This document shows positions 8,251-18,958 of a stretch of 38,812 nt of DNA, one piece after another. The stretch's first letter is position 1. Every line of letters starts with the position of its first letter. Under the pieces are notes generated by a model. The model worked only from the letters and a program-made list of their open reading frames with translations, was not told the origin of the DNA and made no database searches. The position numbers and the translations under genes are program-made. This stretch comes from Terfezia claveryi (lineage: Eukaryota; Ascomycota; Pezizomycetes; Pezizales; Pezizaceae). Where the stretch lies: NCBI GenBank assembly GCA_015179025.1, contig WHUX01000353.1:1-38812 (forward strand), read 5' to 3'.

Positions 8251-11200
8251 CCCCTGGCGACCCCAAAACCCCTGAACGTTAGCTTTATTGGGGCAGGGGC
8301 TTTCGCTTTCCTCACTAGGAGGCACAAGCTGAAGGCACACGCTCTCTCCATACATGAAGTGAACCTAGAGATTAACAAGACGAAATCTAAGGAGGAGTGG
8401 AAATCTATGGTTCCGGGGGAATACCATGAATTCATTGACCTGTTCTCGGAAAAAGCAGCAGAAAAGCTTGCCCCCCATTGACCATACGACCACACAATCC
8501 CACTGGTGGAAGGAAAGACCCCCCCTTATGGACCTCTCTATGGGATGTCCCGAGTGGAACTGGAAGCTCTGAAAAAATATCTGGAAGAAAACCTCAACAA
8601 GAGCTTCATTCGCCACAGCTCCTCCCCAGCGGGTGCCCCTGTGCTGTTCGTGAAGAAGTCGGACAGCTCTCTTCAGTTATGTGTTAATTATCGTGGCCTG
8701 AATAAGATAACGGTCAAGAACAGATACCCCTTGCCCCTGATCCAGGAGACATTAGCCAGACTTTCCAAGGCAAAATGGTTCACCAAATTGGATCTGAGAG
8801 AGGCATACAACTTGGTACGAATTGCTGAGGGGGAGGAGTGGAATACTGCCTTCCGGACACGATATGGCCATTTTGAGTATAACGTGATACCTTTCGGCCT
8901 AACCAACGCCCCCGCCTCTTTTCAGCACTTTATCAACGACACTCTGCGGGACTTTCTAGATGTATTCTGCACCGCCTAGATGGATGATATCCTCATATAC
9001 TCGGACTCCCTAACGGAACACAAAGTCCATGTGAGGCAGGTGCTAGAGAAGCTGGAGAAGGCTGGGTTTTACCTAAAACCGGAAAAATGCGAGTTTCATG
9101 TGCAGGAGGTCAAGTATCTAGGGTTAATCATCACCACCGAGGGCATTAGGATGGATCCTGCCAAGGTTACCGCTGTCCAGGAATGGCAAATCCCAGCGAA
9201 TCTCAAGGATGTCCAGGCATTCCTGTAGTTCACCAACTTTTACCGGCATTTTATCCTGGGATATTTGAAGATCGTAGCCCTCCTCACCGCCCTGACCAAA
9301 AAAGACCAGCGTTTCGACTGGAATCCAGAAGCCCAATCTGCCTTCCAGAACCTTAAGGAAGCCTTCTGCTCAGCACCGATCCTCGCCCATTTCAACCCTG
9401 ACCAGGAGTGTGTTGTTGAAACCGATGCTTCCGACTATGTCTCCGTGGGAATCCTGTCCCAGAACGACGACAACGGCATCCTCCACCCAGTGGCATACTT
9501 CTCAAAAAAGCACTCCCCGGCTGAGTGCAACTACGAGATTTATGATAAAGAGCTGATGGCCATTGTGCGGGCATTCGAGGAGTGGAGGCCACACCTGGAG
9601 TCAGCTAAGGGAATTATCGAGGTCTTGTCCGATCATAAGAACCTTGAGTATTTTACCACCACCAAGCTGCTTAACCGAAGGCAAGCTAGGTGGTCGGAAT
9701 TCCTCTCTCGGTTCAACTTTAAGATCAAGTACCGACCCGGAAAAGCTGGTGGCAAGCCTGATGCGTTAACCCGGAGATCAGGAGATCTCCCTAAGGGGGG
9801 GGATGAAAGGCTAAAATACCAAAATCAGGTGGTATTGAAGCCCGAAAACCTTGATCTGGTGGCCAATGTCCTTGCTGAGGCTGAGGCTGATGCGGAAGCT
9901 AAGGCTGAGGCTGACCTCCGACAACTAGTGAGACAGGCATATATGGACGACCCCCTGGCAAAGGAAATTATCACCGCAGTGGATTCTGGCCAGCACCGCC
10001 ACCCCAAGATCTCCCTAGCCGAGTGTACCATCCAGGAAGACCTCCTCTACCACCTCGAATGGCTGTATGTGCCGGAAGGAGAGCTGCGCCTTAGATTGAT
10101 CAAGGAACACCATGACAGCCTAGCTGCAGGTCACCCTGGGGTGGCCAAAACGTTAGAGCTTCTGGCCAGGGAATACACATAGATTGACCAACGGAAGGAC
10201 GTGGAGGGGTACGTACGGAACTGCCACATTTGCAAGCATGCTAAGCCTGTCCGCCACGCTCCTTATGGGACCCTGAAGCACCTGGAAATCCCAGACCAGC
10301 CTTGGCAACACCTAACCATGGACTTTGTAACTGGGTTGCCGGAGGATTCGGGGTTTAACACTATTCTTATGGTAGTAGACCGATTGACCAAAATGAGGTA
10401 TGTTATACCTTGCCATAATACCTGTTCTGCCCGGGACCTCGCCGGCCTCTACCTCAACCATGTATTCCACTACCATGGTCTCCCCAAATCTGTCGTCTCA
10501 GACCGCGGCCCCCAATTCGTCTCAGACTTCTGGAAGGTATTCTGTGAGCTTCTGAGAATCAACGTACACCTCTCCACGGAGTATCACCCCCAAACAGATG
10601 GTTAGTCCAAGCGAATGAATACAATCATGGAGCAGTACCTGAGAGCATACGTCAATTACCATCAAAACAACTGGGTTTCGCTGCTGGCAACCTGTGAGTT
10701 CGCCGCTAACAACCATTTCTCGGAGTCTCTAAAAACCTCCCCATTCCTGGCCAATTATGGCTGGCACCCTCGTTTCGTGGACTCTCTAGCACCTCTGCAC
10801 AAGGCTAGGGAGAACACCCCAGCTAAGGAGTTCGCCACGGAGATTGCTGAGTTGCACTCCACCCTAAGAGCCGAACTGGTATATGCTCAAGCTAAGCAAG
10901 CGGAGCATGCCAACGGATCACGGTTACCAGCCCCCAGGTATCAGCCAAGAGATAAGGTGTGGCTCTCCAGCAGGCACTTCCGGACGGAATGGCCATCTCG
11001 CAAGCTCGACCATAAGTTCCTGGGTCCATTCGAGGTGGTGGCCACTGTGGGCACTCATGCCTATAGATTGAGGTTCCCCAAAGACATTAAACGACATCCA
11101 GTCGTCCATGTCTCCGAGATCGAACCTGCTGCTAGTGACCCTCTCCTCGGCCAGAAACACCCTCCACCTCCCCCCGTGGTTTTCGAAGGTGAGAAGGAAT

Positions 11201-11376
11201 GGGAGGTAGAGGAAGTGCTGGACTCCCGAAGAAGGTATGGGCACCTGCAATATAAGGTCAAATGGCTGGGAGATGAGGAGACGACCTGGCAACCAGCAGA
11301 GGACCTGGAAAACGCACAGGACTTGGTCACCCTGTTCCACCAGCATTACCTCCGGAAGCCTTGCCACGCCCAATGA

Positions 11377-11580
11377 TGTTCTTGTCGTCCTGGAATTGGT
11401 TATTAGGGTTGTTTTGTCGCTGTTGTTATTGTCGTTGTTATTGGGATTATTGTTGGTACGTACTTCCGGCGTTGGGGTTGTGTTATGGGTTATTGGTTTT
11501 AGTCGCCTGTTTTGTTTGTTTTTGTCTTGCCTTTCGCCTTGTCTTTCGTTGCTGGGGCTCCGAGCTTAAAGGGGGGATAG
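11377..11580 (+). other. 3' untranslated region and polypurine tract of A
   Basis: About 190 bp rich in TTG/GTT after the pol stop, then AAAGGGGGGATAG directly before the LTR at 11581. No coding potential seen. Confidence 0.85.
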
Positions 11581-12180
11581 TGTCACAACCGTCCTTTCCT
11601 AGCCGGGTTTGAGAGTCAGATGGGATTCCGTCCGACTCTCGTTATTGTTGATTGATGTCACAACCGTGTTCTTAGTCTTGATTTGACACTCGAACAGGCT
11701 TGTTCGGGTGTCGTCGATGGGTGATTATTATCTTAGCTTCCGAGATAGGAATCTCGGGAAGCTTATTCCTTCTACGGCCTTGGCCTGGAATCATGTATAT
11801 ATATCTTCGTCCCTCCGCCCTCTCGTTGGATCCCCATCCAACGTCTTGTATATCCAATACAGGGCCTTGCTTCTCTCCACGTTAGTGCATCTCCCTTGTG
11901 CACCTTCTTGTCTCGCCTTGTCTTTGCAGCCCAGCTGCCTCCCTTGACTCACGCGGCAACTGCTTCCGCGTGTCTCATGTCCCTTGCCCTCTGCCCCTCT
12001 TGCCTCTTGCCCTTGCCTCCCATCTCAGCCTCCCCCTGGTCACACATGTAGCGTTCCTACGTGTGTCTTACCCTAGCCTTTCCCCAGATCATACACGTAG
12101 CGCTCCTACGTGTGCGATTGCCCCTTGCCACTTCCCCGGCGTACCCCTTGGTCGCCTTGTCCTCCAGAGCCCTCGTTACA
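11581..12180 (+). repeat. 3' LTR of element A, composite with two LTR heads
   Basis: The first 75 bp (11581-11655) are the B-type head with the GAGAGTC palindrome (one arm mutated). At 11656 a second head, TGTCACAACCGTGTTC, begins and continues as the C/solo-type LTR with the GACACTCG palindrome, TATA (about 11794), hairpin and U5, ending CGTTACA at 12180. No target duplication brackets the inner 525 bp, so it looks like recombination or template switching rather than a nested insertion. Confidence 0.85.
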
Positions 12181-12627
12181 ACATTCCATATTACTAAGTT
12201 AGCCGTATGGGACTTAATTGTAGGAAAAATATAGCATAGGCGATACAATCTAACAATTGACTGGTCAGTTAATACCATTGCCTTCACTTCCGGATTTTGC
12301 CATACCTAATGCCTACCAACCCATCCTCTTGTACTGAAAACATCTCCCATAACTAACTCACTTCGGATATCAATTATTTCCAGAGCAGCTTTTCGGATTG
12401 CTATCAAAGACCTAGGTGTCCACTTCTGTATCGTAGCAATATATGCCTCTTTTGATAAAGTTGAGTCTATTGAACCTGCTACCAAATTGGTTCCTTCTGA
12501 ATATCATAATTATCTCACTTTCTTTTCAGAAAAAAAAGCTCAAATATTACCTCCATATCGATACGTTGACCATGCTATCCCTTTGCAAGAAGGAGCCAAA
12601 CCTCCTTTCGGCTGCATTTACTCTATG
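12181..12627 (+). pseudogene. pol: Pol of element D, protease-RT linker fragment
   Basis: Reads in frame with the downstream part: a degenerate protease tail (about 12200-12310), then KLVPSEYHNYLTFFSEKK, YVDHAIPLQEGAKPPFG and CIYSM, collinear with [25 protein letters not shown] and LYGMS of C. It is cut at CTATG (12623-12627) by C and continues as SDSELKEVRKWIAENL at 18964. Several stops lie upstream of 12420. No catalytic motif falls in this part. Confidence 0.82.
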
Positions 12628-13257
12628 TGTAACGATGGCTCTAGTGGCAAGGCGACCAAGAGGTATGCCGGAGCAAGGGCAAGGCTAGGATAACACACAC
12701 ATAGGAACGCTACGTGTGTGTCCAGGGGGAGGCTGAGACGGGAGGCAAGGGCAAGAGGCAAGAGGGGCAGAGGGTAAGGGATACGAAACATGCGGAAGTA
12801 GTTGCCGCATGTGTCAAGGGAGGCAGCTGGGCTGCAACACAAGGCGAGGCAAGGCAAGGACAGGAGGTTCGCGGGGTGGGCAGCAGGGCTGCAGAGTCGA
12901 GGCGAGACAAGGAGGTGCATAAGGGAGATGCACCAACGTGGAGAGAAGTAAGGCCCTATATTGGATATACAAGATATTGGATGGGGATCCAACGAGAGGG
13001 CGGAGGGACGAAGATATATATATATGATTCCAGGCCAAGGCCGTGGAAGGAATAAGCTTCCCGAGATTCCCATCTTGGAAGCTAAGATAACAATCACCTA
13101 TCGACGACCCCCGAACAAGCCTGTTCGAGTGTCAAAACAGCACGACACCCGAACAAGCCTGTTCGAGTGTCAAATCAAGACTACAATTAACAATAACGAG
13201 AGTCGGACGGAATCCCGTCTGACTCTCAAACCCGGCTAGGAAAGGACGGTTGTGACA
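12628..13257 (-). repeat. 3' LTR of element C (630 bp)
   Basis: On the minus strand it runs from TGTCACAACC (13257) to CGTTACA (12628). It carries the B-type GAGAGTC palindrome followed by two copies, 38 bp apart, of a GACACTCGAACA palindrome. The 5' LTR has a single copy, which accounts for the 38-bp length difference. Confidence 0.95.
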
Positions 13258-13450
13258 CTATCCCCCCTTTAGGCTCAGAGCCCCAGCGATGAAAGACAAG
13301 GCGAAAGGCAAGACAAAAACAAACAAACAAAATAGGCGACTAAACCAATAACCCATAACACAACCCCAACGCCGGAAGTATGTACCAACAATAATCCCAA
13401 CAACAATGACAATAACAACCCTAATAACCAATTCCAGGACAACAAGAACA
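13258..13450 (-). other. 3' untranslated region and polypurine tract of C
   Basis: Minus strand: a GTT-rich stretch after the pol stop, then AAAGGGGGGATAG against the 3' LTR (13258-13270). Equivalent to 11377-11580 of A. Confidence 0.85.
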
Positions 13451-14698
13451 TCATTGGGCGGGGCAAGGCTTCTGGGGGTAACGCTGGTGGAACAGGGTGA
13501 CCAAGTCCTGTGTATTTTCCAGGTACTCCGCTAGTTGCCAGGTCGTCACCTCATCCCCCAGCCATTTGACCTTATATTGCAGGTGCCCATACCTTCTTTG
13601 GGAGTCCAGCACTTCCTCTACTTCCCATTCCTCTTCACCTTCGATAACCACAGGGGGAGGTGGAGGGTGTTTCTGGCCGGGGAGAGGGTCGTCCACGGAG
13701 GGCTCGATCTCGGAGACATGGACAACTGGGTGGTGTTTGATGTCTCTGGGGAACTTCAGGTGGTAAGCGTGATTGCCCACAGCCCCTAGCACTTCGAAGG
13801 GACCTAGGAACTTATGGTCAAGCTTGCGGGAAGGGCGTTCTGTCCGGAAATGGTGGCTGGAGAGCCAAACCTTGTCTTCTGGCTGGTATCGGGGGGCTGG
13901 CAACCTTGATCCATTGGCATACTCAGCTTGCCGGGCCTGCGCATATCCCAGCTCGGCTTTCAGGGTACGGTAGAGTTCAGCAATTCCAACCGCAAACTCC
14001 TTAGCTGGGGGGTGAGCTTTTTGCAGGGGCCCCAGGGCATCCACGAACCGGGGGTGCCAGCCGTAATTAGCCAGGAAGGGGGAGGTTTTCAAGGACTCCG
14101 AGAATTGGTTGTTGGCGGCGAATTCACAGGTTGCCAGCAACGAAACCCAGTTATCCTGCTGGTGGTTGACAAAGGCTCGCATGTATTGCTCCATGATAGC
14201 ATTCATCCTCTCCGATTGGCCATCTATCTGGGGGTGATATGCCGTTGACAAACGCACTTTGATCCCCAGAAGCTCGCAGAACGCTCTCCAAAAGTCCGAG
14301 GTGAACTGAGGGCCACAGTCGGATACGATAGATTTGGGGAGCCCGTGGTACCGGAACATGTTATGGAGGTAGAGGTTGGCCAACTCCTGAGCAGAACAGG
14401 TATCCCGACAAGGTACGATATGCCTCATCTTCGTCAGCCGGTCCACCACCATCAAGATGGCGTTGAATCCCGAGTCTTCCGGCAATCCCATCACGAAATC
14501 CATAGTCAGGTGCAGCCACAGCCGATCCGGGATATCCAGGGGCTTCAGGGTGCCATATGGGGCGTGGCGGATAGGCTTAGCACGCTTGCAAACATGGCAG
14601 TTCCGTATGTACTGCTCCACGTCCTTCCACTGGCCAATCCAGGTATATACCCTGGCCAGAAGTTCTAACGTCTTAGCTACTCCAGGGTGACCCGCCAA
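13451..14698 (-). CDS. pol: Integrase-chromodomain part of C pol, open 415 codons
   Basis: Integrase joins element cDNA to the host genome. The frame holds the rest of the HHCC zinc finger ([25 protein letters not shown]), catalytic Asp in TMDFVMGLP, Asp in VSDCGPQF and Glu in DGQSERMN, so the D,D(35)E triad is complete, although the usual Arg of SDRG is Cys. The GPF module (KFLGPFEVLGAV) and a C-terminal chromodomain (EWEVEEVLDSQRRYGH, QYKVKWLGDEVTTW) follow. It ends at 13451. It is translated only as the end of Gag-Pol, and upstream stops prevent that here, so it is a conserved fragment rather than a working gene. In C this is the longest intact stretch. Confidence 0.88.
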   Translation of the reverse strand: MAGHPGVAKTLELLARVYTWIGQWKDVEQYIRNCHVCKRAKPIRHAPYGTLKPLDIPDRLWLHLTMDFVMGLPEDSGFNAILMVVDRLTKMRHIVPCRDTCSAQELANLYLHNMFRYHGLPKSIVSDCGPQFTSDFWRAFCELLGIKVRLSTAYHPQIDGQSERMNAIMEQYMRAFVNHQQDNWVSLLATCEFAANNQFSESLKTSPFLANYGWHPRFVDALGPLQKAHPPAKEFAVGIAELYRTLKAELGYAQARQAEYANGSRLPAPRYQPEDKVWLSSHHFRTERPSRKLDHKFLGPFEVLGAVGNHAYHLKFPRDIKHHPVVHVSEIEPSVDDPLPGQKHPPPPPVVIEGEEEWEVEEVLDSQRRYGHLQYKVKWLGDEVTTWQLAEYLENTQDLVTLFHQRYPQKPCPAQ

Positions 14699-17185
14699 CA
14701 GGATATCGTGGTGTACCTCGATCAGCCTCAGGTGTAACCCTCCTCCTTCTGGTATATAGAGCTGTTCTCAGTGGTATAGGAGGCCCTCCTAGATGGTACA
14801 TTCGGCCAATGAGATCTTGGGGTGGCGGCGCTGGCCGGAATCCACTGCGGCGATGATTTCCTTGGCCAGGGGGTCGTCCTCGTATACCTGCATCACCAGT
14901 TGTCGGAGGTCAGCTCTCGCCTCAGCCTCCGCATTAGCCTCAGCTTCAGCATTAGCCTCAGCTTCAGCAAGGACATTGGCCGCCAGATCAAGGTTTTCGG
15001 GCTTCTATACCACCGGATTTTGGTATTTTAGCCTTTCATCCCCCCCCTTAGGGAGATCTCCTGATCTCCGGGTTTACACATCGGGCTTGCCACCAGCCTT
15101 TCCAGGACGGTACTTAGTTTTAAAGTTGAACCGAGAGAGGAATTCCGACCACCTAGCCTGCCGCCGGTTAAGCAGCTTGGTGGTTGTAAAATACTCAAGG
15201 TTTTTGTGATCAGATAGTACCTCGATGATCCCCTTGGCTGACTCTAGATGTGGCCTCCATTCTTCGAATGCTCGCACGATGGCCATCAGCTCTTTGTCAT
15301 AGATCTCGTAGTTGCACTCAGCTGGGGAGTGCTTTTTCGAGAAGTAGGCCACGGAATGGAGGATTCCGTTGACATACTGAGACAAGATCCCCGCGGAGAC
15401 ATAGTTGGAGGCGTCAGTCTCCACGATACATTCGCTGTCCGGATCGAAATGGGCCAGGATCGGTGCTAAGCAGAAGGCTTCCTTGAGATTCTGGAAGGCC
15501 AACTGAGCTTCTGGATTCTACTGGAAGGCCTTTTTCGTTGTCGGATGTGAGCTAGCTTCTACCTTCGATTTCGTCAAGGCCGTCAGGGGTGCCGCGATCC
15601 TTAAGTATCCCAAGATGAACCAGCGGTAAAAGTTGGCAAATCCTAGGAAGGCTTGCACATCCGTCAAGTTGGCCGGGGTTTCCCACTCCTGGATTGCGGC
15701 AACTTTAGCAGGATCCATCCAGATGCCTTCTATGGTGATGATCAACCCCAGATATTTGACCTCCTGCACATGAAACTCGCATTTCTCGGGCTTGAGGTAT
15801 AGTCTGGCTTGCTCCAGCTTTTCCAACACCTGCCGGACATGAATCTTGTGTTCTGCTAGGGTATCTGAATAGATCAAGATATCGTCGAGGTAAGCCGTGC
15901 AGAACACATCCAAGAAGTCTCTTAGGGTATCGTTAATAAAGTGCTGGAAAGAGGCCGGGGCATTGGTTAATCCAAAGGGCATGACATTGTACACGAAGTG
16001 GCCATAACGAGTTCGAAAGGCCGTTTTCCACTCCTCCCCCTCGGCAATCCTTACCAGGTTGTATGCCCCTCTCAAATCCAGTTTGGTGAACCATTTGGCC
16101 TTGGAAAGCCTGGCTAATGTCTCCTGGATTAGAAGTAGGGGGTACCTGTTCTTGACCGTTATCTCGTTCAGCCCCCAATAGTCCACACATAGTTTAAGAG
16201 AGCCATCCGATTTCTTGACGAATAGTACCGGGGCGCCCGCTAGAGAAGAGCTATGGCGAATGAAGCTCTTGTTGAGGTTTTCCTCCAAGTACTTCTTCAA
16301 AGCTTCCAGCTCCAACCGGGACATTCCGTAGAGGGGCCCATAGGGGGGGGTCTTACCCTCTATTAGCGGAATAGTATAATCATATGGCCGGTGGGGTGCG
16401 AGCTTTTCTGTGGCCTTCTCCAAGAACAGGTCGATGAATTCGTGGTATTCGTCCGGTACCATAGACTTCTACTCCTCCTTCGACCGTGTCTTATTAATCT
16501 CCAGGTTTACCTCGTGTATGGACAGGGCATGAGCCTTCAGCTTGTGCCTTCTAGTAAGGTAAGCGAAAGCCCCTGCCCCGATAAAGCTAACATTCAGAGG
16601 TTTTTGGGGGCTAGGGGGCACCGGGGGCACAGGGGGAATCAGGGGTGGCAAGGCACACAGCCTAGTAATAGTGGCCTTCGGATTCCTGCAGTGCTTTTTG
16701 CAATACTGGCTATTGAACTACAGGGTATAGGAGCCGAAGCTGACCAATACATCATGCATTCTAAGCCAGAGGATTCCGAGGACAATCGGATACTTGAGCT
16801 TTGTCACAAACATCGGGAGGGTTTCAGAGTGATCCCCGACCTGGGCAGGCATGCACGCAATATCGGTGATATCCCCGTAGGAAATAGGTCGACCGTCAAT
16901 GACATCCAGGACACGAGGGGTTTTAAGCCTGGACGTAGGTATAGAGAATTTACTGACAAAGGCCTAGTCAATGAATGCAATTCCTGAACCTCCACAATCT
17001 ATAAGGGCTGACGTGGTGATTATTCTATTATTGATTTTGAGAGAGATAGATACAACAAAATGCTCGCTGAACAAGCAAGATTCGTCAATAGCAGAAGAAA
17101 CAGAAAATGCAGACAAAGACAAATGGCCTGGGGCAGGTCCCTTGCTAGTGTCAGTAACTAGGCAAGGAACAGGGCTTTTCCTGAC
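14699..17185 (-). pseudogene. pol: Pol of element C: protease, RT, RNase H, with stops
   Basis: Begins after the frameshift site. Protease keeps the catalytic Asp but reads DCGGSG instead of DCGASG, with TAG just downstream (Gln) and another before FNSQYC. TAG at 16469 replaces Trp in KEEW. RT is open from 16462 to 15518 ([29 protein letters not shown], intact YLDD, FLGFANFYRWF), ending with TAG in place of the Trp of HWNPEAQ. RNase H follows (15502-15074; [25 protein letters not shown]). An Ala-Glu/Asn repeat linker lies at about 14915-14970. Most stops match CAG/TGG to TAG. RT retains all visible catalytic residues. Confidence 0.9.
17137..17182 (-). promoter_or_regulatory. -1 frameshift signal of C (slippery site altered)
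   Basis: On the minus strand the heptamer reads AGGAAAA (17182-17176) instead of GGGAAAA. A 5-nt spacer and a stem follow: GTTCCTTGC (17170-17162) with GCAAGGGAC (17145-17137), in which one C-to-T change is tolerated as a G-U pair. The loop TACTGAC is identical to A. The structure is kept but slippage is expected to be weakened. Confidence 0.7.
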
Positions 17186-18330
17186 TCGTCAACCTCCTCA
17201 ATCCTAGGCACTGGAGTGTCAAAATTTGCGTGGACGGCTAGGGAATGGGCTTTCCGAAGGGGACAGGCTGCGATAAAATGATCAGCCTTCCTGCACGCAA
17301 TACATAACCCATTAGTGCGGCGGCAGTCCCTTTCCTCCTGGGTTAGCCGAGGTCTTCCCGAGGACAGGTCCATAGGGGCAGGCCCCCTGCCACCAACGAT
17401 GGATGTGCGGGTTTGTTGGCCGAGACCGGAACTTGGGCAGGCTTGGAGGTCGGTTGCTGTGGTTGCTGAGGTGTGTGGGTGGCAGGGTGGAAGGTAAGGC
17501 GGTGTCTCAACCTAGCCATCCGTTATTCCACCCTGGATGCCTGGTCGATTAATTCGTCGAGACTCTTGGTCTCTGGGAGGGTGACCATAGCTTGTTGAAG
17601 CTTGTCATTCAGTCCCTCCTGGAACTGCTCGAGCTTTGACTGGTCGTTCCACAATACTTCTGCCGCTAGCCTGGAGAACTCTGCCACATATGTGGACAGA
17701 TCCGAATTACATTGTTTCAGGGCTCGGAGGGCTCGGCTAGCCGTGCCCACAGCATCGGGGTCCCTAAAAGCCCTCTCTAGAATGGCGAAGAGTGCCGGGA
17801 TGCCATCCAGCTTAATCCCAGTCTTAAGGACATATGGCTGGATTTGATCTACTGCCTTACCCTCCAGCAGGGCAAAGATATAAGCCAATCGGTGTTGCTC
17901 GGATGGGAATCTGGCTGAGTCCCAATTGAGTTTAAGGTTTACCGAGTTCTTCCACACTCGGAGGCGAGCCCTATCCCCATTAAATTTGGGGGGGTTGGAA
18001 TACTTTCGGTTTTAGCGGTTGGTGCGGAGGGTGGGGTTGCCGACATAGCGGCCATAGCTCGGTTGAGGGTCTGGATTGTGGTTCGCTCGTTGGCCAGAGC
18101 GATGGTGGCATTGTCGAGGTCATTTTAGAGTACTATGATTTCTTCATCGGCGGATCTGAGTTTTCGTTCAGCTACGGCCAAGCTATTGCCGAGTTCGGCC
18201 CCGATGGCGTCCATGGCCTCGAAGATGTCGATGACCTCTCAACGATAGGCATTCAATTCGTTCGGGCCTGACGGTATAGGGGAGTTCCTCCAGGTTTGAA
18301 ACCTGACAGTGGGTGGAGGGGTCCAGACAT
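17158..18330 (-). pseudogene. gag: Gag of element C with several stops
   Basis: ATG at 18330 (MSGP...) corresponds to A's start, with an early frame slip before VRFQTWRNSPIPSG. TGA follows NAYR, TAA follows EEIIVL, and TAA follows DQASRVE at about 17523. The capsid region (PPKFNGDRARLRVWKNS, YVAEFSRLAAEVLW) is uninterrupted at 17523-17957, and the zinc knuckle is CIACRKADHFIAAC (CX2CX4HX4C). It ends at TAG 17158-17160. Stops fit CAA/CAG/CGA changes. Confidence 0.88.
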
Positions 18331-18355
18331 GACAGCATACCAGTTGGTCGAGAAG

Positions 18356-18366
18356 ATCCAACGTAG
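18356..18366 (-). other. Primer binding site of C
   Basis: Minus strand, two bases (CT) after the LTR end: ACGTTGGAT (18364-18356), identical to A. It is perfectly complementary to ATCCAACGT in C's own LTR (18721-18713), supporting self-priming. Confidence 0.65.
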
Positions 18367-18958
18367 TGTAATGACGGCTCTGGGGGCAAGGCGACCAAGG
18401 GGTATGCTGGGGCAAGGGCAAGGCTAGGATAACACACACATAGGAATGCTACGTGTGTGACCAAGGGGAGGCTGAGACAGGAGGCAAGGGCAAGAGGCAA
18501 GAGGGGCAGAGGGCAAGGGATACGAGACACGCGGAAGTAGTTGCCGCGTATGTCAAAGGAGGCAGCTGGGCTGCAACACAAGGCGAGGCAAGGCAAGGAC
18601 AGGAGGTTCGCGGGGTGGGCAGCAGGGCTGCATAGTCGAGGCGAGACAAGGAGGTGCACAAGGGAGATGCACCAACGTGGAGAGAAGCAAGGCCCTGTAT
18701 TGGATATACAAGACGTTGGATGGGGATCTAACGAGAGGGCGGAGGGACGAATATATATATACATGATTCCAGGCCAAGGCCATGGAAGGAATAAGCTTCC
18801 CGAGATCCCCATCTCGGAAGCTAAGATAACAATCACCCATCGACGATACCCGAACAAGCCTGTTCGAGTGTCAAATCAAGACTACAATCAACAATAACGA
18901 GAGTCAGAGGGAATCCCGTCTGACTCTCAAACCCGGCTAGGAAAGGACGGTTGTGACA
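18367..18958 (-). repeat. 5' LTR of element C (592 bp)
   Basis: Minus strand from TGTCACAACC (18958) to CATTACA (18367), with the CTATG duplication outside. It has the B-type palindrome then one GACACTCG palindrome, a TATA-rich motif (about 18750-18762), the CGTTGGAT hairpin region and U5. Long ORFs read across it are non-coding. Confidence 0.95.

Larger units (their letters stand above)
7579..11376 (+). pseudogene. pol: Pol of element A: full domain set in one frame with five stops
   Basis: About 1265 codons with no frameshift. Protease with DCG at 7768-7776 (LIDCGASGIAF); Pro-Val repeat linker (about 8180-8250); RT with [16 protein letters not shown] and [13 protein letters not shown]; RNase H with ETDASDYVS; Ala-Glu linker; integrase zinc finger (NCHICKHAK), MDFVTGLP and SDRGPQF; LGPFEV; chromodomain (EWEVEEVLDSRRRYGH, QYKVKWLGDEETTW) to 11376. 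Stops: TGA 8479, TAG 8977 (on the Tyr of the catalytic YLDD, with MDD following), TAG 9226, TAG 10180 (Trp), TAG 10603 (Gln). The catalytic integrase Glu is Lys (SKRMN where C has SERMN). The chromodomain is expected to tether integration to histone-marked chromatin. Confidence 0.93.
1..12180 (+). mobile_element. Ty3/gypsy chromovirus A (5' end outside window, interrupted by B)
   Basis: Order seen: partial 5' LTR (1-331), primer site, gag (363-1332 continued at 7416-7609), pol (7579-11376), polypurine tract, 3' LTR (11581-12180). Element B occupies 1333-7410; removing B and one copy of CAGAC restores an uninterrupted gag frame. The last 331 bp of the 3' LTR align without a gap to the 5' LTR piece, supporting that they belong together. 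A appears inserted in the older element D, since D pol sequence starts directly at 12181; its target duplication cannot be checked because the left flank lies outside the window. Gag is open, but pol carries five in-frame stops, so this copy is not autonomous. Confidence 0.93.
12628..18958 (-). mobile_element. Ty3/gypsy chromovirus C on the minus strand, nested in D
   Basis: A 6331-bp element bounded by CTATG on both sides (12623-12627 and 18959-18963). On its own strand: 5' LTR 18958-18367, primer site, gag 18330-17158, frameshift site, pol to 13451, polypurine tract, 3' LTR 13257-12628. It is the same family as A and B. Gag and the protease region have C-to-T-type stops, while RT (15518-16462) and integrase/chromodomain (13451-14698) stay open over long stretches. 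The two LTRs differ in length (592 versus 630 bp). Confidence 0.96.

Noticed and set aside
11656..12180. Independent solo LTR nested in A's 3' LTR
   Set aside because: Bases before (ATTGA) and after (ACATT) do not form a target duplication, and its last 331 bp match A's own 5' LTR without gaps.
18183..18857. 224-codon minus-strand ORF across C's 5' LTR and into gag (and similar ORFs at 1404-1891, 12618-13097, 26594-27158)
   Set aside because: They read through LTR sequence, recur only because LTRs recur, and overlap promoter and hairpins. Cys/Leu/Ser/Pro-rich products reflect pyrimidine-rich U5 composition.
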